Assembly (NCBI RefSeq): GCF_008271465.1
Contig: NZ_VMDU01000001.1
Location: forward strand, 248,001 to 312,000
Source: Tabrizicola flagellatus
GTDB taxonomy: Bacteria > Pseudomonadota > Alphaproteobacteria > Rhodobacterales > Rhodobacteraceae
Direction of reading: 5' to 3'
DNA: 64,000 nucleotides
A program made the translations under genes and the position numbers. The notes beneath the pieces are model-generated. The model did no database searches, was not told where the DNA came from, and was given only the letters and a program-made list of their open reading frames with translations. Positions 50,435 to 62,900 of the stretch are shown here, piece after piece. How positions within the stretch are numbered: position 1 is the stretch's first letter; the number at the start of each line of letters is the position of its first letter.

Positions 50435-51645
50435 GGCTCGCGGATGATTGCGGCGGAGCGCAGTTCTTCCATGTAGCCCTCGGCCAGGCCTTCGAGCTTC
50501 TGGTTGATGACCTGCTCGCGGATCTGATCGCGGGTTGGCGGCGGTTCCACCACCTGCTCGCGGCCGCACAGCATCAGCAGCCGCCGGTAACCGCCGCGGG
50601 TCAGCGCCGTCGAGATCTCGCCACGGTCGAGCCGAGCCAGTTCCAGCGCCACGTCCCCCGGCACCTGGTCGATCCCGGCCTTGGTGACGGTCAGCCGATC
50701 CTCGGGCAGGCCTTTCGCCTGTGTGTAGAGATCGGTGCAACTGTCGGCCGCAGCGCGGATCCTCGCGATCTCGGCGGCATCGTCCGGCACCAGGAATTCC
50801 GCCCATTCCACGCTGACCGAAAGCGGTTCGGCCTTGGTGTCCATGGCGACGTCGCGCAACAGGAACAGCACAACCGCCCCCGGAACCGCGATGGGATCGG
50901 ACACCTCGCCGGTGTCGAGAGCGAGGATCTTCTGGGCGATCGCCGCGGGCAGGTTCGCCAGCGGCAGCCAGTCGAGCCGCCCGCCGGCCCCGGCCGTGGG
51001 CGCGGCCGAAAAACGCCGCGCGGCCGAGGCGAAGGCGGCCTCGCCGCTGAGGGTATCCGACAGTTCCTGCGCGCGGGCCATGGCGGCATCCTCCTGGCCT
51101 TCGGGCGCGGGGATCACCAGTTCGCTGGCCAGAACCTGCAAGGCGCGCGGGCGGGCCGAAGCCTCCAGCGCGCGGTCCACGTCGACTTCGCTGATCGGCA
51201 CTTGCCCAAGGAAACGCGCCCGCACTGCCTGACGCCACAAGAGGCCGGCCGCGACGAAATCGCGGAAGGTTTCGGCGGCGATCCCGGCTTTTTCCAGTTC
51301 GGCCACGAACTGCTCTGCGGTCAGGTTCGCGCGCGAGGCGAACTCGTTCATGCCGCGCATCAGGTCCTCGTCCGAAAGCGTCAGCCCGAGGCGTTCGGCC
51401 TCGGTCTGGCGCAGACGGTCCTCGGTCAACGCCTTCAGCGCCTCTTCCTCGGGATTGCCGGGGGCGCGCAGGACGCGCAGGAACAGGGCGCGCTGCGCCA
51501 CCTCGTAGTTGGTGATGACCCGGTCGTTGACATAGAGCCGGGGAGTGAAAAGGTCCTGGGCCGAGACCGGAAGGGCCAGAACCAAGCCAATGGCGACTGC
51601 CACTGCCCGACGTTTCAGAACCGAAATACCCATCGTTTCCGCCAC
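50431..51645 (-). CDS. surA: SurA-like periplasmic chaperone/peptidyl-prolyl isomerase
   Basis: A 404-residue secreted protein; the signal peptide ends near ALPVSAQD (about residue 30). The N-terminal region (VNDRVITNYEVAQRALFLRVL) is the SurA N domain; at least one parvulin-like domain follows (about 165-270, with APTAGAGGRLDWLPLANLP) and a second degenerate one (about 275-370). It helps outer-membrane proteins cross the periplasm. It lies between lptD and pdxA as in E. coli. The start may be MGISVLKRR at 51633. Confidence 0.93.
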   Translation of the reverse strand: MAETMGISVLKRRAVAVAIGLVLALPVSAQDLFTPRLYVNDRVITNYEVAQRALFLRVLRAPGNPEEEALKALTEDRLRQTEAERLGLTLSDEDLMRGMNEFASRANLTAEQFVAELEKAGIAAETFRDFVAAGLLWRQAVRARFLGQVPISEVDVDRALEASARPRALQVLASELVIPAPEGQEDAAMARAQELSDTLSGEAAFASAARRFSAAPTAGAGGRLDWLPLANLPAAIAQKILALDTGEVSDPIAVPGAVVLFLLRDVAMDTKAEPLSVSVEWAEFLVPDDAAEIARIRAAADSCTDLYTQAKGLPEDRLTVTKAGIDQVPGDVALELARLDRGEISTALTRGGYRRLLMLCGREQVVEPPPTRDQIREQVINQKLEGLAEGYMEELRSAAIIREP

Positions 51646-51704
51646 TCTTCCTCAATCACGCGGGTCTCGGGCCCGCCGTTTCTTCCGCCGCGATCCATCC
51701 GCAT

Positions 51705-53846
51705 CTATTTCCGGCAAGTCCGCGCGGGGCCTGCGCTGACGCCACTGCCGAAGCCGACCAGATCCACAGACAGCTCGAAGTCGGTCGTCGGCTTCACACT
51801 AGTCGAGGACGTGAACCGACGCGAGAGGGAAACATCAAGGCGCACACATTCGTTCTGGAAGCCCAGACCCATGCCCGCGACGGTGCCGCGATCGGCCACG
51901 AAATCGTAGCGCCCCGAGAAATTTGCTGTCCAGTTCGGGGTTACCTTGCGTCGCGCATCGAAAGTGATCTCGCGGGTCGGTTCAGGCCGGTTCTCCAGAG
52001 GATCGGCAACCGCCCAGATCAGCGAGGTGGACAACGCGGTCTTCGGGCCGTTCAGCGCCAGGCGCGCCTCGGCCTTGGTCAGGTCGAGGTCGTCGTCCAG
52101 CACCAGCCGCCCGGTCAGCGCAAGGCCGTCGGCCAGGGTGAAGTTGGCCGCCGCCAGCCAGTCGGAGCGCATCCCGGCAAGGCCTGATCCGGGTCCGAAC
52201 TGCCCCAGGTCGGCCTCGCGGATCACCCGGCCAAGGGTCACGCCCATCGACCAACCCGCAGGGTCGTGCCGGGTCCAGCCGATCCCGATGTTGGCGCGCG
52301 CGCCACGCTCCACCGCATCCGAACCCGGAAAGCGGTCGAGCGCGAACAGGTTGCCCTCGTCGAACTCCACCAGCGCGGAATCCTCGTTCGGGATGGAATC
52401 CGCGGACTCGGAGGCATACAGCAGCTGCACCACCGGCTCGATCACATGCGTCGCACCACCGGCGCCGACCTTCACCCAGGGCCAGCGCAGCTCCACCCCG
52501 GCGGCACCGTGTGTGCGCGTGGTGCTGCCTGCGTAAACCGCATCATCGGTGATCGTATAGGCGTCCGCCGTCAGCTCGCCCAGCACCGAGGCCTCGATTC
52601 CCGCCGGCAGAATGAAGCTGCGCCGCCAGTCGATCCGGGCCGAGATCCGACCGATATCGCGACCATCCGGGATGCCGTCGCTGTCCGGCCCGTCGAGGGG
52701 GCTGGAGGACGAGCGATACTGGTTGTGGGTCTGAAGTCTGAGCCCGCCTTCACCGCCCAGCGGGCCAAGCGAGAAGCGCCGGTGGAAGGTCAGGTCCGCC
52801 ACCAGCGAGGGAATCGAACTGTCGGTCTCGTCCTCGCGCAGGGTCTGGAAGCTGATGATCCGCGCGGCAATATGCTCGTTCCTGCGGGTGCGCTTGATCT
52901 CCATCCGGCTGTCCAGACGGTCGGCGTTGCCCAGACCGTAATCCAGCATGTAGGCCGGATCGGTCACCGTCTGGCCATCGAAGGTCAGCTGGAAGTTCCG
53001 CGGCAGGGCAAAGGCCCCTTGCAGCCGCAGATAGCCCCGGGTCTCACCCGGAAGCAGCCTGTCGCGCGTGATCCATCCCGAAGCCTCGACCAGGCCGGTC
53101 GCGAAGGCCTGGCGGTAGCGCAGGCCAAGCGTCTGGGACTTGCGGGCGGTCAGGTAGGGCGTCAGCGTCAGGTCGGCGGATTTGCCGATCACGATGAAAT
53201 AGGGAAGCTTGATCCCGGTGCCGAGGTCAGAGGTCGTGCGGATCCCCGGCATCAGGAAGCCCGTGGCGCGCTTCAGCGTCGGGTCGGGCATCCGCAGGCG
53301 CGGGATGTAGAACACGGGCACCCCGGCCACACGAAACTGGGCACGATCGAAGTAGATCTGCCGTTCCACCTGGTCATGCACCACACGGCGGGCGCGGATT
53401 TCCCACAGGGGAGTCGGGTCGCCCTCGCAGACCTTGCAGGACGAGGCTGCGACGCTCTGCAACGCGGTGTAGCGGCCCGAGACCCGGAGCATCCGGTTCG
53501 CCGCCAGTTGCAGCTGCTGGTTCAGCACCAGCCGCGCGCTGGACAGGATGCCTTCCGAAAGGTCGGCGGCAAGCTCGGCCTGACTGGCCAGGATCAGCGT
53601 GGCGCCGCTTTCCTCGGTCAGGACGATGGGGCCCGAGATCTCGAGCCGGTCCGTCGCCTGGTCAAACACGATGCGGCTGGCCTTCAGGCGGCGACCCTTG
53701 AAGAACACCTCGACATTGCCGTCCGCAATCAGCCGGGTGTCCCCGGTGATCCGGAGGCTGTCGGAAACCAGGGTTGCCTGATCCTGCGCAAGCGCGGGGC
53801 TCGTCAGGGTCAGGATCGCAGCGATCAGCATCAGGAGGCGGCGCAT
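51705..53846 (-). CDS. lptD: LPS assembly protein LptD
   Basis: A 713-residue outer-membrane protein that inserts LPS into the outer leaflet together with LptE. A signal peptide (MRRLLMLIAAILTLTSPALAQ) is followed by the LptA-like jellyroll (about 28-140, with DTRLIADGNVEVFFKGRRLKASRI) and a large barrel. VCEGDPTPLWEIRARRVVHD is a conserved barrel-start motif. The protein is shorter than E. coli LptD, typical of alphaproteobacteria. ATG 53846 is preferred; the upstream frame is antisense. Gap of about 60 bp to surA. Confidence 0.95.
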   Translation of the reverse strand: MRRLLMLIAAILTLTSPALAQDQATLVSDSLRITGDTRLIADGNVEVFFKGRRLKASRIVFDQATDRLEISGPIVLTEESGATLILASQAELAADLSEGILSSARLVLNQQLQLAANRMLRVSGRYTALQSVAASSCKVCEGDPTPLWEIRARRVVHDQVERQIYFDRAQFRVAGVPVFYIPRLRMPDPTLKRATGFLMPGIRTTSDLGTGIKLPYFIVIGKSADLTLTPYLTARKSQTLGLRYRQAFATGLVEASGWITRDRLLPGETRGYLRLQGAFALPRNFQLTFDGQTVTDPAYMLDYGLGNADRLDSRMEIKRTRRNEHIAARIISFQTLREDETDSSIPSLVADLTFHRRFSLGPLGGEGGLRLQTHNQYRSSSSPLDGPDSDGIPDGRDIGRISARIDWRRSFILPAGIEASVLGELTADAYTITDDAVYAGSTTRTHGAAGVELRWPWVKVGAGGATHVIEPVVQLLYASESADSIPNEDSALVEFDEGNLFALDRFPGSDAVERGARANIGIGWTRHDPAGWSMGVTLGRVIREADLGQFGPGSGLAGMRSDWLAAANFTLADGLALTGRLVLDDDLDLTKAEARLALNGPKTALSTSLIWAVADPLENRPEPTREITFDARRKVTPNWTANFSGRYDFVADRGTVAGMGLGFQNECVRLDVSLSRRFTSSTSVKPTTDFELSVDLVGFGSGVSAGPARTCRK

Positions 53847-53847
53847 G

Positions 53848-54945
53848 TCAGCCCTCCTCGAGATGCAGCAAGAGGCCGAGCGAAAGCATGGCCGCCGCGA
53901 CCGGCGGGCTCCAGGCGGCCAGTGGAATCGGGATCTGCCCGCTGTCACCAAGCGCCTGCGCGAAGTTCCGCAGGAAGTAGAAGCCGAACCCGGCCAGGAG
54001 GGCATAAAGCACCATCCGCCCGGTGCCGCCAAAGCGGACATGGCGCATGGTGAAGCCGGCCGCCACCAGCACCATCGCCGCCATCAGGAGGGGCAGGGCA
54101 AGTTCCATCTGGTACCAGAGCTTGTAGGCCTGCGCCGAAAATCCCGCGCGCTCGAGGTCGGCAATGTAGTCAGGCAGATCCCAGAAGGCGATCGCGGAGG
54201 GCGTGCCGAAGCTGTCGCGGATCCGTTCGGGCGTCAGGTCCGAAGGCAGGGCGACCGGCCCCGGATCGACCACCGCCGTCAGTTCCGGGTTCGGGCTGGC
54301 GAGATCCCAGCTCTTGGTGCCCGTCAGCTCCCAGGCGCCCTCGACCAGCCTTGCGGTCTCGGCCTCGACCCGCTTGCCGGGCGTGCCGTCGACGCCGAAG
54401 CCGACGAAGGTGACCCCGAACAGTTCGGTCCCGTCGAGGTTCGACCTTGCGGCCTGGATCACCGTCTGGCCATCCTCGGACCCCTGGCGCAACCACAGAC
54501 CCGTATCGGCAACCGAAAGGACCGAGCTCCCGCCCTGGCTGAGCTCGGAGCGCCTGTCATCGTAGGCCTTCGAGGTCGCGGCGACCAACGGGTTGAACAG
54601 TGCGACCGCCAGCAGGCCAAGCGCGACCGACACCAGAAGCGGGGTCATCAGGAAATGCAGCCCCGACCGCCCGGCCGCACGCACGACCACGAGTTCCGAG
54701 GATCTGGCAAGTCCGAGGAAATTGGCGATCGCCCCCATCACCATGATCAGCGGCAGGATGCGGTACAGCGTCGCGGGAACGCTGAGCAGCGACATTTCTG
54801 CCGCCCCGGACAGCCCGATCCCCGCGTCCGAGAACCGGCGCAGCTGCTCGATGATGTCGATCAGGAACAGGATGGCGAAAAAGATCAGGAACACGCGGCC
54901 GACGGTGCCCAGAAAGCGGCGCGCGATGTAGAGGTTCAGCGTCAT
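53848..54945 (-). CDS. lptG: LPS export ABC transporter permease LptG
   Basis: A 365-residue inner-membrane protein with six helices and a periplasmic beta-jellyroll between helices 3 and 4. LNLYIARRFLGTVGRVFLIFFAILFLIDIIEQLRR opens the protein and IPIPLAAWSPPVAAAMLSLGLLLHLEEG closes it, both typical. With LptF and the ATPase LptB it extracts LPS from the inner membrane. It starts in an ATGA overlap with lptF and ends 1 bp before lptD. lptB is not in the window. Confidence 0.95.
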   Translation of the reverse strand: MTLNLYIARRFLGTVGRVFLIFFAILFLIDIIEQLRRFSDAGIGLSGAAEMSLLSVPATLYRILPLIMVMGAIANFLGLARSSELVVVRAAGRSGLHFLMTPLLVSVALGLLAVALFNPLVAATSKAYDDRRSELSQGGSSVLSVADTGLWLRQGSEDGQTVIQAARSNLDGTELFGVTFVGFGVDGTPGKRVEAETARLVEGAWELTGTKSWDLASPNPELTAVVDPGPVALPSDLTPERIRDSFGTPSAIAFWDLPDYIADLERAGFSAQAYKLWYQMELALPLLMAAMVLVAAGFTMRHVRFGGTGRMVLYALLAGFGFYFLRNFAQALGDSGQIPIPLAAWSPPVAAAMLSLGLLLHLEEG

Positions 54946-56054
54946 GTGGCTGCCCTCTGCCGTCTCGGGCGCTGCGCATGCCAAAGCAGGCCCGCAGCCG
55001 TTGCCAGTCCGGCAAGCGGTGCAAGATAGAGCGCGGGCCAGACCCTGACCGAGGCGATCGCCGCCGATCCGGCCCAGGTCCAGACCAGTTGCAGCACGAT
55101 CAGAAGGCCCACCGCCAGCGCCATCTGCCGCCAGAGCCCGAAGCGCGAGAAACTGCCCAGCATCAGCGCGGCAAATCCGATCAGCGGGGCAGCCACCGCC
55201 AGCAGGGGCGCAGCCAGGCGGGAGTGACCCTCCTCCAGCATCTGCGCAATGCTCGCCCCGGTGGCCGCCTGGGCCTCGGGTGCGGCTTCCAGCAGGAGGC
55301 GCGTCGGAACGGAATTCAGCGCGATCTGTCCGGCGGCACCGACCGGAACCAGCCCGGCGAGGTCCAGGGTGAAATCGGCGAACCGCGTCACGGCCATCCG
55401 TGCGCCCTCGCGAGTCAGCGTCTGGGTCGAGCCATCGACCATCACCAGTTTCGGCGCCGTCTCGCCGCGCACGAGGAAAGCCTTGCGCGCCGAATGGATC
55501 GCGCGCTCGGTGGGCGAGCGTTCGTCGGACAGGAAGAGGTCGAGAAGCTCGCCGTTCGGGGTGATCTCGCGGATGTACAGCGTGACCCCCGGTGCGGGGT
55601 GCATGAACTGCCCGGCATTCAGGAAGCGCGAGGTCACGTTGCGGGAAATCTCGGCCGAGCGTTCGTTCAGCATCCGCTGGCTGGCGGGCACGAGCACGTT
55701 GGTCAGCACCAGTTGCATTATCATGACCGTCAGCCCGAAATACAGCACCGGACGCGCAAGGCGGAACGCGGAAAAGCCGGTGGCCTGCATCACGACAAGT
55801 TCGCTTTCCTGCATCAGCCGGTTGGTTGCATAGACCGTCGCGGCGAAGGCCGCCACCGGCATGACCAGCCGGATCGCGTTCGGCAGGGTCAGGATCGAGA
55901 ATTCCAGGAACACCAGGGCCGACTGCCCGTCGCCGATCAGCTGGTCGAACAGCCCGACCGCCCGGTTCACCCAGTAGACCGCGACCAGCACCAGGGCGAA
56001 AAAGCCAAACAGCGCGAGGAGTTGCGACAAGATATATCTGTCGAATCTAGACAC
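54942..56054 (-). CDS. lptF: LPS export ABC transporter permease LptF
   Basis: A 370-residue partner of LptG, again six helices with a periplasmic domain. FDRYILSQLLALFGFFALVLVAVYWVNRAVGLFDQLI is the usual start and the periplasmic domain is about 110-260. LVVMQATGFSAFRLARPVL carries the coupling helix that meets LptB. It is first of the lptF-lptG-lptD-surA-pdxA run on the minus strand and divergent from pepA, the classical arrangement. Confidence 0.95.
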   Translation of the reverse strand: MSRFDRYILSQLLALFGFFALVLVAVYWVNRAVGLFDQLIGDGQSALVFLEFSILTLPNAIRLVMPVAAFAATVYATNRLMQESELVVMQATGFSAFRLARPVLYFGLTVMIMQLVLTNVLVPASQRMLNERSAEISRNVTSRFLNAGQFMHPAPGVTLYIREITPNGELLDLFLSDERSPTERAIHSARKAFLVRGETAPKLVMVDGSTQTLTREGARMAVTRFADFTLDLAGLVPVGAAGQIALNSVPTRLLLEAAPEAQAATGASIAQMLEEGHSRLAAPLLAVAAPLIGFAALMLGSFSRFGLWRQMALAVGLLIVLQLVWTWAGSAAIASVRVWPALYLAPLAGLATAAGLLWHAQRPRRQRAAT

Positions 56055-56201
56055 GCCCGACCCGGCCCCTACTACATCTGGGTCGGACCCTAGCGGAATT
56101 CACCAGCGGCGAAAACTGCTATCTGGCCAACGGTCATGACCGGTTGTAGCCTCCCGGCAAGCCGCCGCCGAGGCTGCCGACCCACCCTGACGAAAGAGCG
56201 C

Positions 56202-57674
56202 ATGATGCCGAAACCCCTGCCGATCCAGTTCCAGGCCACGAACCTCGACGCCCTCGCCAGCGAGAAGGGCCGCATCGCGGTGCTGGCCGATGTCGGCCTG
56301 CCGACCAGCCCCGGCTTTCGCCGCCTCGACCGCCTGACGAAGGGCGCCCTGTCGCGCGCCTTCGGGTCGGAAGCCTTTTCCAAGCTCAAGCCGGGCGAGG
56401 CGCTGGACCTGGCCTTCCCGCCGGGTCTGGAAGCAGAGGCGGTGCAACTGGTCCGGTTGCCGAAGAAGGCCGATCTGGCGGAGGCGCGCAAGGCCGGCGC
56501 GGCCATCGGGCGGGCGCATGGGACGGCGGGCTCGCTGGTCCTTGCCGAAGCACATGCGCGTGCCGCCGACATCGCCTTCGGTCTGGCGTTGAGGGCCTAT
56601 GACTTCGACAGCCACAAGACCGGCGACAGGAAGGTGCCGGGCCCGGTCACGCTGATGGCGGCGAACCCCGAGGCGGTCGCCAAGGCCGCGGCTCCGATGG
56701 CTGCGGTGGCGGAAGGCGTCTTCTTCACCCGCGACCTGGTGAACGAACCTGCCAACGTCCTGACCACGCATGACTTCGCCGCGCGCCTAGCGGCGATGCA
56801 GGAGATCGGTCTGGATGTCGAGATCCTGGAGGAAGAGGATCTGACAAAGCTGGGCATGTTCGCGCTTCTCGGTGTGGGGCAGGGGTCGGAAAGCCCGTCG
56901 AAGGTTGTGGTCATGCAGTGGCACGGCGGCAAGAAGGGCGATGCGCCCTTCGCGCTGATCGGCAAGGGCGTCGTCTTCGACACCGGCGGCATCTCGATCA
57001 AGCCGGCCGCCGGCATGGAGGAGATGACGATGGACATGGGCGGCGCGGGCGTCGTCGCCGGCGTCATGCGGACGCTGGCGCTGCGCAAGGCCAAGGCCAA
57101 TGTCGTGGGCCTGGTGGGTCTGGTCGAGAACATGCCGGACGGCCGCGCGCAGCGTCCCGGCGATGTCGTGAAGTCGATGAAGGGCGACACGATCGAGGTC
57201 ATCAACACCGACGCCGAAGGGCGCCTGGTCCTGGCCGACGTGCTCTGGTATGCTCAGGAAAGGTTCAAGCCTACCGGCATGATCGATCTGGCGACGCTGA
57301 CGGGCGCGATCATCATCGCCCTCGGCCACGAGAACACGGGTGTCTTTTCCAACAATGACGAGCTGTGCAACGCCTTCCTCGCGGCCGCGAAGGCGGAAGG
57401 CGAGGGGGCCTGGCGCATGCCGATGGGGGATGCCTACGACGCCAAGCTGAAATCGCGGATTGCCGACATGATGAACGTGGGCGGCCGCGACGGGGGGGCG
57501 ATCACGGCGGCGCAGTTCCTGCAACGCTTCGTCAAGCCGGAGGTGCCGTGGTGCCATCTCGACATCGCCGGGACCGCGCTGCTGAAATCCGACGCAACGC
57601 TTGCCCCGAAGGGCGCAAGCGGCTGGGGCGTGATGGCGCTCGATCGCCTGATCCGCGACCGGTTCGAGAAGTGA
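56202..57674 (+). CDS. pepA: Leucyl aminopeptidase PepA
   Basis: A 490-residue M17 aminopeptidase with two metal ions per subunit, a hexamer in the cytoplasm. The metal and active sites are in GKGVVFDTGGISIKPAAGMEEMTMDM (about 275-300) and INTDAEGRLVLADVLWYA (about 352-370), the signature NTDAEGRL being exact. It trims peptides and in some bacteria binds DNA for Xer recombination. Two ATG codons are possible (56202, 56205). It is divergent from lptF and followed by a palindromic repeat, then holC. Confidence 0.96.
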   Translation: MMPKPLPIQFQATNLDALASEKGRIAVLADVGLPTSPGFRRLDRLTKGALSRAFGSEAFSKLKPGEALDLAFPPGLEAEAVQLVRLPKKADLAEARKAGAAIGRAHGTAGSLVLAEAHARAADIAFGLALRAYDFDSHKTGDRKVPGPVTLMAANPEAVAKAAAPMAAVAEGVFFTRDLVNEPANVLTTHDFAARLAAMQEIGLDVEILEEEDLTKLGMFALLGVGQGSESPSKVVVMQWHGGKKGDAPFALIGKGVVFDTGGISIKPAAGMEEMTMDMGGAGVVAGVMRTLALRKAKANVVGLVGLVENMPDGRAQRPGDVVKSMKGDTIEVINTDAEGRLVLADVLWYAQERFKPTGMIDLATLTGAIIIALGHENTGVFSNNDELCNAFLAAAKAEGEGAWRMPMGDAYDAKLKSRIADMMNVGGRDGGAITAAQFLQRFVKPEVPWCHLDIAGTALLKSDATLAPKGASGWGVMALDRLIRDRFEK

Positions 57675-57681
57675 GGCTCCT

Positions 57682-57752
57682 CGCTCGCGTTCCGCATCGC
57701 TCCTCGCGGGGCGGTGTCGGCGCGAGGAGAAGTCGCAGACGCACGACGAGCG
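57682..57752. repeat. Long intergenic palindrome (element C) between pepA and holC
   Basis: Inner stem CTCCTCGCG (57700-57708) pairs exactly with CGCGAGGAG (57721-57729); outer CGCTCG (57682-57687) pairs with CGAGCG (57747-57752). Word order and inner motif (CGCTC-TCGC) resemble elements A and B, with weaker middle pairing. It lies 7 bp after the pepA stop. Confidence 0.7.
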
Positions 57753-57759
57753 GACCCAG

Positions 57760-58227
57760 ATGGGCACGGTGATGTTCTTCCACCTGATGCGGTCGGCCCC
57801 GGCCGATACGCTTGCCGTAAACGCTCCGCGCGCACTGGCGCAGGGCTGGCGCGTCATGGTGCGCGGCACAGACCCGGCGGCGCTGGAGCGGCTGGACGCG
57901 GCACTCTGGCTCAAGGGCGGCGACGAGAGCTTTCTGCCGCACGGGCTGGAGGGTGGCCCTCAGGATGCCGACCAGCCGGTTCTGCTGGGCCTCGGCGCAC
58001 CGGTGAACGGGGCAAGGGTTCTGGCCCTCGTCGATGGGGCCATGGCGACGGATGCCGAGATCGCGGCGATGGAGCGGGTCTGGATCCTGTTCGACGGCAA
58101 CGACCCCGACCGGCTTCAGGCCGCGCGCCAGCAATGGAAGGCGACCGTCGCCGCCGGCCACGCCGCGCAGTACTGGTCCGAGGAAGCGGGCCGCTGGGAG
58201 AAGAAGGCCGAAAGCCCCGCGCGTTAG
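57760..58227 (+). CDS. holC: DNA polymerase III subunit chi
   Basis: A 155-residue subunit of the clamp loader that links the replicase to single-strand binding protein. The start FFHLMRSAPADTLAVNAPRALAQGWRVMVRG and the middle LDAALWLKGGDESFLPHGLEGG, with WILFDGNDPDRLQAARQQWK, match the family. As in E. coli it follows pepA, here with a repeat between. Probably co-transcribed with pepA. Confidence 0.93.
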   Translation: MGTVMFFHLMRSAPADTLAVNAPRALAQGWRVMVRGTDPAALERLDAALWLKGGDESFLPHGLEGGPQDADQPVLLGLGAPVNGARVLALVDGAMATDAEIAAMERVWILFDGNDPDRLQAARQQWKATVAAGHAAQYWSEEAGRWEKKAESPAR

Positions 58228-58240
58228 GTGCGTCGCCCGG

Positions 58241-59891
<1,651 letters not shown>

Positions 59892-59908
59892 CCCGTCGTC
59901 CGGAACCG

Positions 59909-62900
59909 ATGACAGCCGAACGCATCCTGATAGGCGGAGCGCCTGAGGGCTTCGACGCCCGGATCCTGGTCCGCGAACTGTCGCGCGGCCAGCCGGTCGT
60001 CCATGTTGCGCGCGACGACAAGCGGGCCGAGGCGATGCGGGCGGCGCTGGCGGTGATGGCGCCCGAGGTCGCGGTCCTCGACTTCCCGGCCTGGGACTGC
60101 CTGCCTTTCGACCGCGTCAGTCCCAACCCCGAGATTTCCGCCCGTCGCATGGCGACACTGGCCGCGCTTGCGGACGGCCTGCCGGGGCCTTTCGTGCTGC
60201 TGACCACGCTGAACGCCGCCACGCAGAAGGTGCCGACGCGCGAGGTTGTGCGCGCGGCCTCCTTCCGGGCCTCGATCGGCGAACGGGTGGACGAGGCCCG
60301 GCTGAAGGGGTTCCTCGCGCGGATGGGCTTTACCCCTGTATCTACAGTGGCCGAGCCGGGGGACTACGCGCTGCGCGGCGGGATCGTGGACATCTTCCCG
60401 CCCGGGCGCGGCGGCCCGATCCGGCTGGATTTCTTCGGCGATGTGCTCGACGGCGCGCGGCGGTTCGATCCCGAGACGCAGCGAACCACGGAAAAGCTGA
60501 AGAAGGTCGAGTTTTCAGCCGTTTCCGAGGTGATCCTCGACGAGGCGGCCATTGCCCGCTTCCGGCAGAACTACCGGATCGCCTTCGGCGCGGCGGGCAC
60601 CGACGATCCCCTCTACGAAGCCGTCAGCGCCGGGCGGAAGCACCAGGGGATGGAGCATTGGCTGCCCTTCTTCCACGAACGGCTGGAGACGATCTTCGAC
60701 TATCTCCCGGGCGCCTCGGTGGTGCTGGACGACCAGGTGACGGCGGCGCGGCTGGCGCGGTGGGAGGCAACCCTCGACAGCTACGACGCCCGGCATGAGG
60801 CGATGGGCGCGAAGGGCCGGCTCGACACGGTCTACAAGCCTGTGCCGGCAGAGGACCTCTATCTGGACGACGCGGCCTGGGAGACGGCTTTGTCCAGCTT
60901 CCGGGTGGTGCAGCTGTCGCCCTTGCCGCAGTCGCCCGGGCCGGGGGTGCTGGACGCAGGCGCGCGCGCCGGTCGCAACTTCGCGCCGGAACGGCAGCAA
61001 GAGAAGATCAATCTTTTCGGTGCTTTGGCAGATCATGTTCAAGCCCTGTCCAGGGCGGGCCAGGTGGTCATCGCCTCGTGGTCCGAGGGCGCGCGCGAGC
61101 GGTTGAAGGGGTTGCTCGCCGACAACGGCGTGACAGGCGCGATGGAGATCGCCGATTTCCGCGACGTGCCGGATGGCAAGGGCGGACTATTCCTCGTGGT
61201 CTGGCCGCTGGAGGCGGGGTTCGTCGCGCCCGGTCTGGCGGTCATCTCGGAACAGGACGTGCTGGGCGAGAGGCTGACGGCCAAGCCACGCCGTAAGCGC
61301 AAGGCCGACAACTTCCTGCGCGAGGTCGATACGCTTTCGCCGGGCGACCTGGTGGTGCATGTCGAACACGGGGTCGGGCGCTACCTCGGGATCGAGACGA
61401 TCACCGCGCTCGGGGCGCCGCATGCCTGCGTCATGCTCGAATATGCCGATAACGCGAAACTTTACCTGCCGGTAGAGAACATCGAGCTGCTCAGTCGCTA
61501 TGGCCATGAGGAGGGTTTGCTGGACCGTCTCGGCAGCGGGGCCTGGCAGGCGAAGAAGGCCAAGCTGAAAGAGCGGATCAAGGAGATTGCCGACCGCCTG
61601 ATGCGGGTCGCGGCGGAACGCGCGCTGCGCCATGCGCCGATCCTGGAAGCGCCGCATTCGATCTGGGAGGCCTTCGCGGCGCGGTTTCCCTATCAGGAGA
61701 CCGACGACCAGCTGGCGGCGATCGCCGATGTGGTCGCGGACCTGGCGAAGGGCTCGCCCATGGATCGGCTGATTGTCGGCGACGTGGGCTTCGGCAAGAC
61801 CGAGGTCGCGATGCGGGCGGCCTTCGTCGCGGCCCTGTCGGGGATGCAGGTCGCGGTGATCTGCCCGACGACGCTCCTGGCGCGCCAGCACTACCGCAGC
61901 TTTGCCGAGCGATTCCGGGGATTTCCCATATCGGTCAGGCCCTTGTCGCGCTTTGTTCCAGCGAAGGAAGCCAATGCGACACGGGCGGCGATGGCGGACG
62001 GGTCGGTGGACATCGTCGTCGGTACCCATGCGCTTCTGGCGAAGGGGGTGACGTTCAAGAAGCTCGGCCTGCTCATCATCGACGAAGAGCAGCATTTCGG
62101 CGTCGTGCACAAGGAACGGCTGAAGGAAATGCGGTCCGAGGTGCATGTGCTGACCCTGACCGCGACGCCGATTCCGCGGACCCTGCAACTGTCGCTGGCC
62201 GGGGTGCGGGACCTGTCGATCATCGCCACGCCCCCGGTCGACCGTCTGGCGATCCGCACCTACGTTTCCGAATTCGACACAATCACGATCCGCGAGGCGA
62301 TCCTGCGCGAACGCTATCGCGGCGGGCAGACCTTCTATGTCGTCCCCCGCATCGCCGACCTGCCGGAAATCGAGGATTTCCTGAAGACCCATGTGCCGGA
62401 AGCCTCCTACGTCATCGCGCACGGGCAACTGGCGGCCGGGGAACTCGACGACCGGATGAACCAGTTCTACGACGGCAAGTACGACGTGCTGCTGGCGACG
62501 ACGATTGTTGAAAGCGGTTTGGATATTCCCACGGCCAACACGATGATTGTTCACCGGGCGGACATGTTCGGCCTGTCGCAGCTCTACCAGATCCGGGGAC
62601 GGGTCGGGCGGTCCAAGACCCGCGCCTATTGCTACCTGACGACGAAGCCCCGCGCGCCGCTGACGCCGCAGGCGACGAAACGGCTCCGCCTGCTCGGCAG
62701 CCTCGACTCGCTGGGGGCGGGGTTCAACCTGGCCTCGCACGACCTGGACCTGCGCGGGGCGGGGAACCTTCTCGGCGAGGAGCAGTCGGGCCACATCCGC
62801 GAGGTAGGCTATGAGCTCTACCAGCACATGCTTGAGGAAACGATCGCCAGGATCAAGTCGGGCGAGTTGCAGGGGCTGGCGAACATCGACGACGACTGGT